From CAWCAW01 sp963793645 (GTDB taxonomy: Bacteria > Actinomycetota > Acidimicrobiia > Acidimicrobiales > UBA8190), in assembly GCA_963793645.1 (NCBI GenBank), contig CAWCAW010000010.1, forward strand, positions 434,001-498,000: a stretch of 64,000 nt of DNA. The letters are read 5' to 3'. How positions within the stretch are numbered: the first letter of the stretch is position 1; every line of letters begins with the position of its first letter. Shown here in pieces: positions 51,859 to 60,289 of this stretch. The position numbers were made by a program, and so were the translations under genes. The notes beneath the pieces were generated by a model, which saw only the letters and a program-made list of their open reading frames with translations, did not search any database and was not told where the DNA came from.

Positions 51859-53309
51859 GACGAGGCGTGCCCCGGTGGGAGCGTGCGGGCCAGTTCCTCC
51901 GCCGACGGCTCGTGGCGCAATCTGGCCTCGCCGGGGAGAAGATCGGCTATGGCCGACATGATGGTGCGCGTGTCGGCGGTGGCGTCTTGCAACCCCAAGG
52001 CCACCGGACGCCCTACGCGGACACGCACCACCGGCGGGTGCATAACGCCCGCCACATTGGGTACGCGACTCGAGCGGGGCCACACGGACTCGGTGCCCCA
52101 CAAGCCGATGGGAATCACGGGGGCGCCCGTATTGGCGGCCAGGCGCGCCGTGCCCGTCTTGCCGGTGAGAACGGGGTCGAAGAAAGCCGAGCCACGGGGG
52201 ATGGTGCCCTGGGGAAGGACAACAACGACTTCGCCCGCTTCCAGCGCTCGTTGCGCGTCGCGCAGAGGTTGATCGGAACGCCCGGCCCGATCCACGCTGA
52301 TGCCGCCCAGCGCACGAGCGATTTGGCCGACCAGCGGTGCGTCGAAGATCTCCCGCTTACCGAGGAAGCGCACCGGTCGTCCCAAACGGGCCGCCACTAT
52401 GGCCAGAGCCACGACATCGAAGTAACTGCGGTGGTTGGCGGCCAACAGCGCTGGCCCACGCGCCGGAATGTTCTCGAGGCCCGCGATGTCGAAACGCGCG
52501 TACGGGAACAGCTCGGGGCGCACGACCGGCCGCAGCGCGTGATACGGCTCCCATCCCAAGAACTTCGGGACCCCGGCGGGCCGATCCCAGTGCGTCACCG
52601 GCCACCGCAGGGCCCGGGCCACCGCTCGCAGACGCGGGTCGGGGTTCACGGGACGGGGATGGCCGACGGCGCGCAGCAGCGGAAAGTCGAACACGCTGTC
52701 GGAGTAGGCGTAACTCTTGGCCAGGTCCAGGTTCTGCTCGGAGGCCAAGCGCCGGACCGCGGCCAGTTTCCCGGTAGCCCACACGAACTCGCCGTCGATT
52801 CCCCCCGTGAAGGTCCCGTCGGCCTGGGAGTAGCGGGTCGCCAGCACATGGTCGAACCCCATCAGCTCGGCGAAGGGGGCGACGAGGTCGATGGGCGATG
52901 TGGTCGCCAACACCAGGGCACGGCCCGCACCCCGGTGTTCGGCCAGCACGGCCGGCGCGTAGGGCTGCACCAGATCCGCCAGTCCGGGTGCTGCGCTCGC
53001 TCCCGCCCGACGAACCGAATCGACGGACCACCCTCTTACGAAGTGCGGAGCCGCTCTCACCATGGCCATAAAGGCGAGCGACTCACCCATGACGTCATAC
53101 GCGCCGTAGATGAACTTCTCGCCCGGGATCGATGGCCGCCCCTCGAAGAGCCCTTCAGCGTGCATGGCGGCGCTCAGGACAAGGCCACTGGCCCCCCGGA
53201 GCAATGTGCGATCGAGGTCGACGAAGACGGCTTCATCGGATGCCGCCACCGAGGACTTCGACGCTGTCTCGCCCGTGCCCGATGTCCGACCTTTCGGCAT
53301 GCCACGCAC
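51855..53309 (-). CDS. HAD-IB hydrolase - PlsC acyltransferase fusion
   Basis: A 484-residue protein like the mycobacterial phosphoserine-phosphatase-like/1-acylglycerol-3-phosphate acyltransferase fusions. HAD motif I is DLDRT (Asp 31, 33), with later YSDSVFDFPLL; the acyltransferase half has NHRSYFD near residue 300, LPQGTIPRG and APVIPIGLWGTE. It acts in phospholipid synthesis at the inner membrane. Its stop overlaps the GTG of murT-gatD, so the two are cotranscribed. Confidence 0.87.
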   Translation of the reverse strand: MRGMPKGRTSGTGETASKSSVAASDEAVFVDLDRTLLRGASGLVLSAAMHAEGLFEGRPSIPGEKFIYGAYDVMGESLAFMAMVRAAPHFVRGWSVDSVRRAGASAAPGLADLVQPYAPAVLAEHRGAGRALVLATTSPIDLVAPFAELMGFDHVLATRYSQADGTFTGGIDGEFVWATGKLAAVRRLASEQNLDLAKSYAYSDSVFDFPLLRAVGHPRPVNPDPRLRAVARALRWPVTHWDRPAGVPKFLGWEPYHALRPVVRPELFPYARFDIAGLENIPARGPALLAANHRSYFDVVALAIVAARLGRPVRFLGKREIFDAPLVGQIARALGGISVDRAGRSDQPLRDAQRALEAGEVVVVLPQGTIPRGSAFFDPVLTGKTGTARLAANTGAPVIPIGLWGTESVWPRSSRVPNVAGVMHPPVVRVRVGRPVALGLQDATADTRTIMSAIADLLPGEARLRHEPSAEELARTLPPGHASS

Positions 53310-53380
53310 GATACCGCTCGGAATTGGCCGCGCTCACTTTCGCGTGCACGCCCCAGAACAAACCGGGGCCTGACGCGGCG

Positions 53381-53409
53381 AAGGGACCGGAGGGGGGGCC
53401 CGGTCCCTT
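53381..53409. terminator. strong hairpin in a divergent intergenic region
   Basis: AAGGGACCGG (53381-53390) pairs with CCGGTCCCTT (53400-53409) around a 9-base G-rich loop. It lies upstream of both the HAD-PlsC gene and lysR, so it is not a simple terminator for either; an antiterminator, protein-binding or insulating role is possible. Confidence 0.4.
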
Positions 53410-53527
53410 CGCACCGACTCGACAGGAAACGGAGGGGGGCACCTCTTCCTGTGGTCTGCATCCATTGTGCGCGATCGGAGCTGATCAGTCAAACAGCTAT
53501 TACAGATTTGTGGTATCACTATTAGCG

Positions 53528-54496
53528 ATGGAAGTGCGGCACCTGCAGGCCCTGGTGGCTGTTTCGGAGAACGGCTCCTTCTCGGCCGCCGCCGATTCCC
53601 TCGGAACCGTGCAGTCCAACGTGTCGGCGCATGTGGCCCGGTTGGAGAAGGAGCTCGGCACCCAGCTCGTCCAGCGCTCAGGGGGGCGCTTGACCGCCGA
53701 GGGTGAGCTGGTGGTGGCGCGTGCCTACCGGGTACTGGGCGAGATCGAAGCGTTGACAGCCGACCTGGGGGCGCTGCGCGAGGAGGTCGGCGGCACCGTC
53801 CGCGCCGGCATGATCGGCACCACGGCGCGCTGGCTGGTCCCCCTTTTGCTCTCCGACCTCGCCGTCCGCCACCCGAAGCTCCGCATGCTCGTGGCCGACG
53901 GCACCACCGCCGCCCTCGAGCTCCAGCTGGCCGCGGGCCGATACGACCTAGCTGTACTCACATTCCCGGTTCCGGGGCGAGATCTCACCTTTGAGCCGTT
54001 GTTCGAGGAGGACCTGGTCCTTGTCATCGCCTATGACGACGACCCGCTGTCGGGGGCGAGCCATGTGTCGCTCGCCGATCTGTCCCGATTCGAGCTTCTG
54101 CTCCCCTCGCCCGGGACGCAATTCAGATCCGAGATCGAGGCGGCCGTGCGGCCGGCGGGCGTCAAACTGCGGCCCCGGGCCGAGATCGATGGCGTACGCC
54201 TGTTGGCCTCTCTCACCTTCGAGGGCTATGGCCCGGCCATCCTTCCCGCCGCCGCCGTCCCGCCCCACCTTCTGCCGCGGTTTCGACTCGTCAAGGTCGA
54301 CGATCTCCCGCCGCGCCGCGTCGGTCTGTCCACCCGCAGTCGCGGCATGCCCTCTGCTCCCGCTCGAGCCGTGATCGCCGCACTTCGACGGCTGATCTCG
54401 ACATCAGAGGACCTTCCCATCGGCTTGCATCCCGCCATACCCGACGCCATGCGCCCCGAAGGTGCCGTACGCCTTTTTGGTGTGCCCAACGGTTGA
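53528..54496 (+). CDS. LysR-family transcriptional regulator
   Basis: A 322-residue LysR protein: N-terminal helix-turn-helix SFSAAADSLGTVQSNVSAHV, RLEKELGTQLVQRSGG, then a periplasmic-binding-like effector domain (AGMIGTTARWLVPLLL, FEPLFEEDLVLVIAYDDDPL). Divergent from the acyltransferase/murT-gatD pair, which may be its target. The ATG at 53528 gives the canonical MEVRHLQALVAV start. Confidence 0.9.
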   Translation: MEVRHLQALVAVSENGSFSAAADSLGTVQSNVSAHVARLEKELGTQLVQRSGGRLTAEGELVVARAYRVLGEIEALTADLGALREEVGGTVRAGMIGTTARWLVPLLLSDLAVRHPKLRMLVADGTTAALELQLAAGRYDLAVLTFPVPGRDLTFEPLFEEDLVLVIAYDDDPLSGASHVSLADLSRFELLLPSPGTQFRSEIEAAVRPAGVKLRPRAEIDGVRLLASLTFEGYGPAILPAAAVPPHLLPRFRLVKVDDLPPRRVGLSTRSRGMPSAPARAVIAALRRLISTSEDLPIGLHPAIPDAMRPEGAVRLFGVPNG

Positions 54497-54513
54497 GCGG
54501 GCACCCCGGCCCC

Positions 54514-55152
54514 TCACGGTGTCGCCGGGCGCGCCTCTCGCCACATCAGCCACAACGTCGGTCCGCCTTTCGGCGTGTGGATCTGACCGGTCACCTCGAA
54601 CCCAAAACGGGCGTAAAAGGCGAGGTTGCGTTCCTTGGACGACTCCAGATACGCGGGCAGCCCTTGCGCGTCCACCTGTTGGAGAACCGTACGCACGAGC
54701 GCCGATCCGATGCCGTGGCCTTGCCGATCAGGGTCGGTGCCCAGTGTGGCCAGATACCAGTGCGTCTCTCGGGGTCGGGCGTGGTCGACGGCGGCGAGCA
54801 AGCGACCGGCATCGGGCCCGCGCCGGCCCAGACCGACGAGAAACGGAGCCACCGGCAACAAATGCAGGAGCTCGCTCAACCCCGGGCGCGCCTTGTCCGG
54901 AGGAGCCCACAAGGCAGCACCGCCGAGGTCGTCAGTCGTCCACACTTCGTCACGGCCCTGATACATGTGGCGCAACTGGACGGAGAAGAACCGCCGCAAT
55001 CCCATCCGGCGCCGCCGCTCGCCGGGGAACAAGTAGTTCGGTACGGGGTCGTCGTCAAAGGCGCGGGCCAAGACGTTGACCAGGGCGCCAACGTCGGATG
55101 CACCGGCTCGGCGGACAACGGGCACAGCGGCGCGCGCATTCACGTCGCTCAC
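54514..55152 (-). CDS. GNAT-family N-acetyltransferase
   Basis: About 212 residues. The acetyl-CoA binding motif A is present as YLATLGTDPDRQGHGIGSAL (R/Q-x-x-G-x-G/A), followed by AYLESSKERNLAFYARFGFE. This subtype (WTTDDLGGAALWAPP) is common in actinobacteria and acts on unknown amines. The GTG at 55152 is the first good start after the upstream yqgE stop. Confidence 0.82.
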   Translation of the reverse strand: MSDVNARAAVPVVRRAGASDVGALVNVLARAFDDDPVPNYLFPGERRRRMGLRRFFSVQLRHMYQGRDEVWTTDDLGGAALWAPPDKARPGLSELLHLLPVAPFLVGLGRRGPDAGRLLAAVDHARPRETHWYLATLGTDPDRQGHGIGSALVRTVLQQVDAQGLPAYLESSKERNLAFYARFGFEVTGQIHTPKGGPTLWLMWREARPATP

Positions 55153-55169
55153 CTTGGCGCACACAGGGC

Positions 55170-55724
55170 TCAGTTGACCAACGGGCTCGGCGGATACGTG
55201 GCCAGCAAGGCCAGTCGTCCTGGTTGACGCCGTAACACGTCGTGCCACTGGCGCTCGGGGTCCACTACAAAGACATCGTCGGCCTCGGCATCGACGACGA
55301 ACCAGGCTCCTTCGTCGATCTCTTCTTCGAGTTGCCCTGAGGACCAGCCGGCATAGCCGGAGAACAGACGAGCCCCGCTGAGCACCCCGGGTAGGTCAGA
55401 GGGAGACAGCGCCAGATCGACGGTCACGACGCCCTCGAAGAGCTCCTGCCAGCCACTGTCATCGACAGAGTCTCCGGCCCGGGCCAGGCCGATGATGGCG
55501 TCGCGCGCCACCGGCCCGCCGCGAAAGAGCACCCCCGGAGGGGCCAGGTCGACCTGGTCTTGCCATGGCTCCAGGATCTCGTCGACGGGCACCCCGGTGG
55601 GTCGGTTGAGGACCACCCCAAAGGCCCCTTCGGGGCCGCGGTCGAGCAACAGCACCACGGACCGTTCGAAGTTCGAGTCTGCCAGACGAGGCGACGCGAC
55701 CAGCAGTGTCGAGGTTGACGTCAC
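55170..55724 (-). CDS. YqgE/AlgH family protein
   Basis: A 184-residue DUF179 protein: start LLVASPRLADSNFERSVVLL, then GAFGVVLNRPTGVPV, FRGGPVARDA, LFSGYAGWSSGQLEEEIDEG and AWFVVDAEADDVF, all diagnostic. Its molecular role is not settled. It lies 17 bases upstream of the GNAT gene on the same strand. Confidence 0.92.
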   Translation of the reverse strand: MTSTSTLLVASPRLADSNFERSVVLLLDRGPEGAFGVVLNRPTGVPVDEILEPWQDQVDLAPPGVLFRGGPVARDAIIGLARAGDSVDDSGWQELFEGVVTVDLALSPSDLPGVLSGARLFSGYAGWSSGQLEEEIDEGAWFVVDAEADDVFVVDPERQWHDVLRRQPGRLALLATYPPSPLVN

Positions 55725-55834
55725 GACGGCGGTGAACTCGGCGCGGAAATCACGACGCTCCTATTCTCCCTCGCCCGGGCCCCCTTGGTGGACCAGCACC
55801 GGGCGGCTCTGCCGTTGCGGGTATACAACACGGC

Positions 55835-56758
55835 ATGCCCGAGGTGCCCACGAGCAACGTCGACAAGGTCATGTACCCGGCCACGGGGTTCACCAAGGGT
55901 CAGCTCATCGAGTACTACCGCGCTATTGCTCCCGCCATGCTTCCTCACCTCGCCGGCCGCCCCCTCACCTTGAAGCGCTATCCCAACGGCGTCGACGGTC
56001 AAGCCTTCTTCGAAAAGCGCTGCCCGCCGCACCGTCCACCGTGGGTGCGCACCGTGTCGGTGGGCCGCGCCGGGTCGCGGCCCGCTTATGAGGCGTGTGT
56101 GGCCAACGACGTCGACACCTTGGTGTGGCTGGCCAATCTGGCCGCCATCGAGCTGCACCCTCCGCTGTTCATCGCCGCCGACCCTGAGCGGCCCACGGCA
56201 ATGGTGTTCGATCTCGATCCCGGGGCCCCGGCGGGTGTGATCGAGTGCGCCGTGGTGGCGTGTGCGATACGCGACATGCTCAAAGACCTCGAGCTCGTCT
56301 CGTTTCCGAAGACGTCGGGCTCCAAGGGACTGCAGCTCTACGTCCCGTTGCATCCCGAGGCGACCTTCGACGTCATCAAGGCCGTGGCCCACACCATGGC
56401 CGTGCTTATCGAAAAGGAACACAAGGACCTCGTCATTACCTCGATGTCCAAGACGGCCCGAGAGCGAAGGATCTTCATCGACTGGAGCCAAAATCATCGG
56501 ACCAAGACAACAGTGTCCGTCTATTCACTGCGGGCCCGACCACACCCATCGGTGTCCACGCCCCTGCGCTGGAGCGAGGTAGAGGACCTGGCCCGGGTCA
56601 CGTCCGCCATCGATCCGGATCGCCCGCTGGGCCCGGTCGATTTCGATCCCACCCAAGTGCTCGCCCGCGTCGACGCCCTCGGTGATCTCTTCGCCCCCGT
56701 GGACACGCTGGCGCAACGCTTGCCTCGCGCCTTGATCGAGGCGGCCTCGTCAGGCTGA
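55835..56758 (+). CDS. LigD-type polymerase/primase domain protein (NHEJ)
   Basis: A 307-residue stand-alone LigD polymerase domain (archaeo-eukaryotic primase fold). Landmarks: VDKVMYPATGFTKGQLIEYY, FFEKRCPPHRPPWV, the metal Asp pair in VFDLDPG, SFPKTSGSKGLQLYVPL and the third acidic residue in RIFIDWSQNHRTKT. It fills and primes broken DNA ends with ribonucleotides in bacterial non-homologous end joining. No Ku gene is in the window; a ligase gene lies at 62915. Confidence 0.9.
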   Translation: MPEVPTSNVDKVMYPATGFTKGQLIEYYRAIAPAMLPHLAGRPLTLKRYPNGVDGQAFFEKRCPPHRPPWVRTVSVGRAGSRPAYEACVANDVDTLVWLANLAAIELHPPLFIAADPERPTAMVFDLDPGAPAGVIECAVVACAIRDMLKDLELVSFPKTSGSKGLQLYVPLHPEATFDVIKAVAHTMAVLIEKEHKDLVITSMSKTARERRIFIDWSQNHRTKTTVSVYSLRARPHPSVSTPLRWSEVEDLARVTSAIDPDRPLGPVDFDPTQVLARVDALGDLFAPVDTLAQRLPRALIEAASSG

Positions 56759-56792
56759 TCTCCAACGCGCCGCGCCAACGGCTTGTTCGTCG

Positions 56793-57809
56793 CTACGACC
56801 AGCCGGCCGCCACCACACCTGTGGCGAGGACGGTGGGGGCAGCGCCGTCATCGGAGTCCACGAGGTCATCACCCGACAGATACAGGAGCCAGCGCCCGCT
56901 CGGATCGGTGGAGAGACTGCTGTGGTCCTGAGCGTCGGTGTCGGTGCCGAGGTGCCCGGCGATCGAACCCGTGGCCGGGATGACGTCGAGCAAGGCATCG
57001 GATGTGACGTTCACAGGGATGCCTGCGCAGCACACCCGGTCGACGAACAGATCGCCGTCGGGAAGGAACACTCCTTCGCGATAATACGAATCCGTTGGAT
57101 CGCCTCCCGTCACCGGCACGCCCTGACCCGAAAAGTAATAGTGGTCGCGCCCGGGATGCACGACGACAAGGCGCCACCCCTCATTGTCTTCAGGGGCAAC
57201 GACGGACACGGCCAGTTCTTGGGAGTTCCACGACCACGACAGATGATCCACCGCGTACGGCAAGCCGTCGGCGGCGACTTGGGGGGCCAGGGGCAACGTC
57301 GTCTCGGACCCCGTCGCCAAGCGGAGAATGACCAAGGTGAACGCGCTGGGCGCCAGGTCAGCGTTGCGGCAATCCGGTGAGGACAAGACGGGCTGGCGCA
57401 TATAGGCCAGCTCGGTGCCATTGGGGCTGACGGTGGGGACACTGCCACTTCCCACCTCGGTCGCCGGCCCTCCCGCCAGCGCGACCGCGTCGATCTGGTG
57501 CTCGCACCCGGTGCTCTTTTCGAAGAAAACCTGTTGCCTCGCACTCGACACGGAAACCTCGTCGCCGACGGCTCCGGCTGCCAGCGTGCGCAGCACCGTG
57601 GCGCGCCGTGCATCGAGCACCTCGACGACGCCTCGGGAGGTGACGGCCACGAGGGTCTTGGGTCGAGATACAGGACCCGAAGCGGGCGCTGCGGGGCCAG
57701 CCGTCGAGGCCCCACTGCCGCCGCACCCCGATAGCGCTGCCACCAACACGACACCGACGACAATCGACGGCACCGCCTTCAGCACCCGATAGCGGCGGCA
57801 ACCTGGCAT
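56793..57809 (-). CDS. secreted lipoprotein, beta-propeller-like
   Basis: About 338 residues. Signal peptide with lipobox (VLVAALSGC, Cys near 29), a Ser/Pro/Ala linker, then WD-like or TolB-like strands (TLVAVTSRGVVEVLDARRAT, SVPTVSPNGTELAYMRQPVL, LSTDPSGRWLLYLSGDD). Six or more Cys suggest disulfides. Probably an external propeller sensing or scaffolding unknown partners. The start is set at the ATG at 57809. Confidence 0.72.
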   Translation of the reverse strand: MPGCRRYRVLKAVPSIVVGVVLVAALSGCGGSGASTAGPAAPASGPVSRPKTLVAVTSRGVVEVLDARRATVLRTLAAGAVGDEVSVSSARQQVFFEKSTGCEHQIDAVALAGGPATEVGSGSVPTVSPNGTELAYMRQPVLSSPDCRNADLAPSAFTLVILRLATGSETTLPLAPQVAADGLPYAVDHLSWSWNSQELAVSVVAPEDNEGWRLVVVHPGRDHYYFSGQGVPVTGGDPTDSYYREGVFLPDGDLFVDRVCCAGIPVNVTSDALLDVIPATGSIAGHLGTDTDAQDHSSLSTDPSGRWLLYLSGDDLVDSDDGAAPTVLATGVVAAGWS

Positions 57810-57917
57810 CCGCACGGATCGTAGCCATCGAGCGCCTTTCCTCGGATTCTTCGAGAGCAAGCGGGCTCTTCGAGCGCAGCCAGGGATTCCTCGAGGCAGC
57901 CGGTTAGCTTTGCCACC

Positions 57918-59438
57918 GTGTTCAGGTCGGAGGCTGTGCGTGTCCGGGCCTGGCCTCTCGTGATTGTGGCGGCGGTCTTCGAGGTGCTGGCCGCCACCGG
58001 CGTCGTCCCGGCTCAGCCCGGCTTGACCCACGAGGTGGCCCTGCCTCCACTCGACTTGACCGCCGACGTCTCCTTGCTGCTCGGGCGAGCCACCACGCCG
58101 GCGTGGTTCGCCGTCGGCCTCGCTCTGGCGGTGACCGGCAGAGCCGCCGTCTTAGCCTTGATGTTGGGGTCGCTGCGCCACTGGGCCATGGCGCTGCGCT
58201 TCGAGCTGGTGGCGCTGGTACCGGCATACATCGGTGCCGAGCTCTGCTACGACGGCCAAGCCACCTTGTACTCGGCGGTGTTCTGGGCCGGCGTGATCGT
58301 CATCGTGCTCGGGTCCATCGTGCTCACCCACGCCCCGTGGCAGCGGCCTCGTCGAGTGGCGGCGACGCTCGGGCGCGGTCTGTTGCACGGGATGCGGGCC
58401 CCGACTGTCGCCGCCTACCTGTTGGTCATGGTCGTGTTGAGCATCTTCGTTCGAGCCGGCGGCGGAGCCGCCGCCGCGGTGGGCGTTGTCATCTCGCTCA
58501 TCGCCACGTTGTCATTTGCCCGACGACTCGGACGCCCCGGTGCATCGGCGTGGCCGGCTCGCTTGGCCACGGTCGTCGCCGTCCTCGCCGTGATCGGCTT
58601 GATCGCCCTCGACAAGAGCGCACCGGCGGTCCCCCACCCACCTTCGCGGGCCGGCGAACTCGTCGTTGTGTCGGGCATGGACAGCTCGACGGGTCATGGC
58701 GGGGTTTTCCCACTGCAGCCCGGCTTGCTTGGCTTCGACTGCGCCCATGTCGTGTACTTCTCCTACGTCGGCCCCGGTGCCGGGGGCCCTAGAGGTCAAG
58801 CGGCGTGTCCGATCCGATCAGGTGCTCCGTACCGGCGGCGTGCCACAGAACGGCCTCTGGCCCAACTGGTGACGGCATTTCGCCGCCAGGTCGACCACCT
58901 GCGCGCGCCGGTGACGGTGGTGGCGCACTCCTCAGGTGGACTGGTCGTATGGGCAGCGGTTGCCGGCGACCCGTCGACCCCGGTGCGCCGCATCGTGCTG
59001 CTGGCCCCGATTCAAGACAGCCATGGCTACCCGCCACCGGGACGCTCCGGACCTGGCGCGGTGGGGGCATCGGGCATGCGGGCGCTGACTCAGCTCGGGC
59101 GCAGCGTGGGTTTCTCGCGTTTCGACGCCGATCTTCCTTTGGCGCGCCAGCTTTTCGGGCAGCCGAACGCGGCCGCCGCGCTCTACGGACGGCACCTGGG
59201 CCGTGGCGTCGAGTCGCTGGCGGTACCGGCCGCCAGCGACGAGGTCTTGTACAGCGCGCCACGACCGTTTCCTGGGGCCCAGCTGGCGTGCCCGTTGGAG
59301 GTGAGCCATGGGCACCTGGCGTCGTCCTCAGCAGCCGACGTCGTGGTCAACCGCTTCTTGGCAGGGCAAGGTCAACCTCGCTGCCCTCCATGGCAGAGCT
59401 GGATCGCCGACCTGGGATGGGGATTCAAGGTGCCATGA
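57918..59438 (+). CDS. integral membrane protein with C-terminal alpha/beta hydrolase domain
   Basis: About 506 residues from a GTG. The first 230 residues hold about seven transmembrane helices. The second half is a hydrolase fold with VVSGMDSSTGHGG near the start and the nucleophile elbow VAHSSGG, followed by IVLLAPIQDSHG and a late His in EVSHGHLAS. Possibly a membrane esterase or lipase, active outside. Family not named with certainty. Confidence 0.7.
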   Translation: MFRSEAVRVRAWPLVIVAAVFEVLAATGVVPAQPGLTHEVALPPLDLTADVSLLLGRATTPAWFAVGLALAVTGRAAVLALMLGSLRHWAMALRFELVALVPAYIGAELCYDGQATLYSAVFWAGVIVIVLGSIVLTHAPWQRPRRVAATLGRGLLHGMRAPTVAAYLLVMVVLSIFVRAGGGAAAAVGVVISLIATLSFARRLGRPGASAWPARLATVVAVLAVIGLIALDKSAPAVPHPPSRAGELVVVSGMDSSTGHGGVFPLQPGLLGFDCAHVVYFSYVGPGAGGPRGQAACPIRSGAPYRRRATERPLAQLVTAFRRQVDHLRAPVTVVAHSSGGLVVWAAVAGDPSTPVRRIVLLAPIQDSHGYPPPGRSGPGAVGASGMRALTQLGRSVGFSRFDADLPLARQLFGQPNAAAALYGRHLGRGVESLAVPAASDEVLYSAPRPFPGAQLACPLEVSHGHLASSSAADVVVNRFLAGQGQPRCPPWQSWIADLGWGFKVP

Positions 59439-59444
59439 CGGACA

Positions 59445-60201
59445 TCAAGGTGTTTTGACGAACAAGACAATGGCGGCGGTCACCCCCACGACGATGATGG
59501 CGACGCGCAGCATGGCGGCCGGAAGACGCCGGCCGAGCGCGCCGCCGACTTGGCCCCCGACGACAGCCCCGGCCGCGATGAGGCCGGCTGCCTCCCAGGC
59601 GATGTGGGCGAAGATGATGAACAACACGGCCGCCACAGCGTTGACGACAAGGGCCAGCACGTTCTTCACCGCGTTGAGGCGCTGAAGATCATCCTCGATG
59701 AAGATCCCGAGCAACGCCATCAAGATGACGCTTTGGGCGGCACCGAAATACCCCCCGTATAGCCCGGCCGCGAATACCGATGAGAACAGCGACGGACCAC
59801 CGTGGGGTCGTCGAGATCGAAGGGCAGACGCGCCGCGCTAGGCCAGGTTGCAAGGCGACAAGCACACAAGCGCCAAGGATCAGTATGGGCACCACATGGC
59901 GAAAGACGTTGCCCGGCAACACGAGCAACACGGCGGCACCGCCGGCGCTTCCGGCCGCCGACGCCACGGCCAGTGTTCGTATTCGCATTCCCTGACCCTG
60001 CAACTCACGACGGTAAGCCACCACCCCGCTCAGCGAACCGGGAACGAGCCCGACGTTGTTGCTCACATTGGCCACGATGGCAGGAAACCCGAAGGCCAAC
60101 AGCGTAGGAAAGGTGATCAGCGAGCCCGAGCCGACGATGGTGTTGATCGTTCCGGCCCCCAAGCCGACCCCCACAATGGCCAGTGCTTCGAGGACGGACA
60201 T
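59445..60201 (-). pseudogene. TauE/SafE family exporter, frameshifted
   Basis: The first frame (from ATG 60201) gives ALAIVGVGLGAGTINTIVGS, GSLITFPTLLAFGFPAIVAN and the first four helices. Near 59800-59830 the frame changes; the continuation SLFSSVFAAGLYGGYFGAAQ and SVILMALLGIFIEDDLQRLN to VLFVKTP runs in another frame to 59445. Joined, about 251 residues with the normal two-repeat fold. A single indel is inferred and may be an assembly error. Confidence 0.72.
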
Positions 60202-60289
60202 GGACAGGGTCTATCGGAGCCAGGTGAGGGGTCTCAACACGCGTGCCTGACAGGTGGCATCAGATTCTTCTTACGAACCGTGAGGCATA

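Noticed and set aside
51867..53525. 552-codon plus-strand open frame
   Set aside because: Antisense to the HAD-PlsC fusion with all catalytic motifs on the other strand; no domain or ribosome site.
60202..60289. c-di-AMP riboswitch upstream of the KimA-like gene
   Set aside because: Only 88 bases are available and no ydaO-type core or terminator was recognisable.
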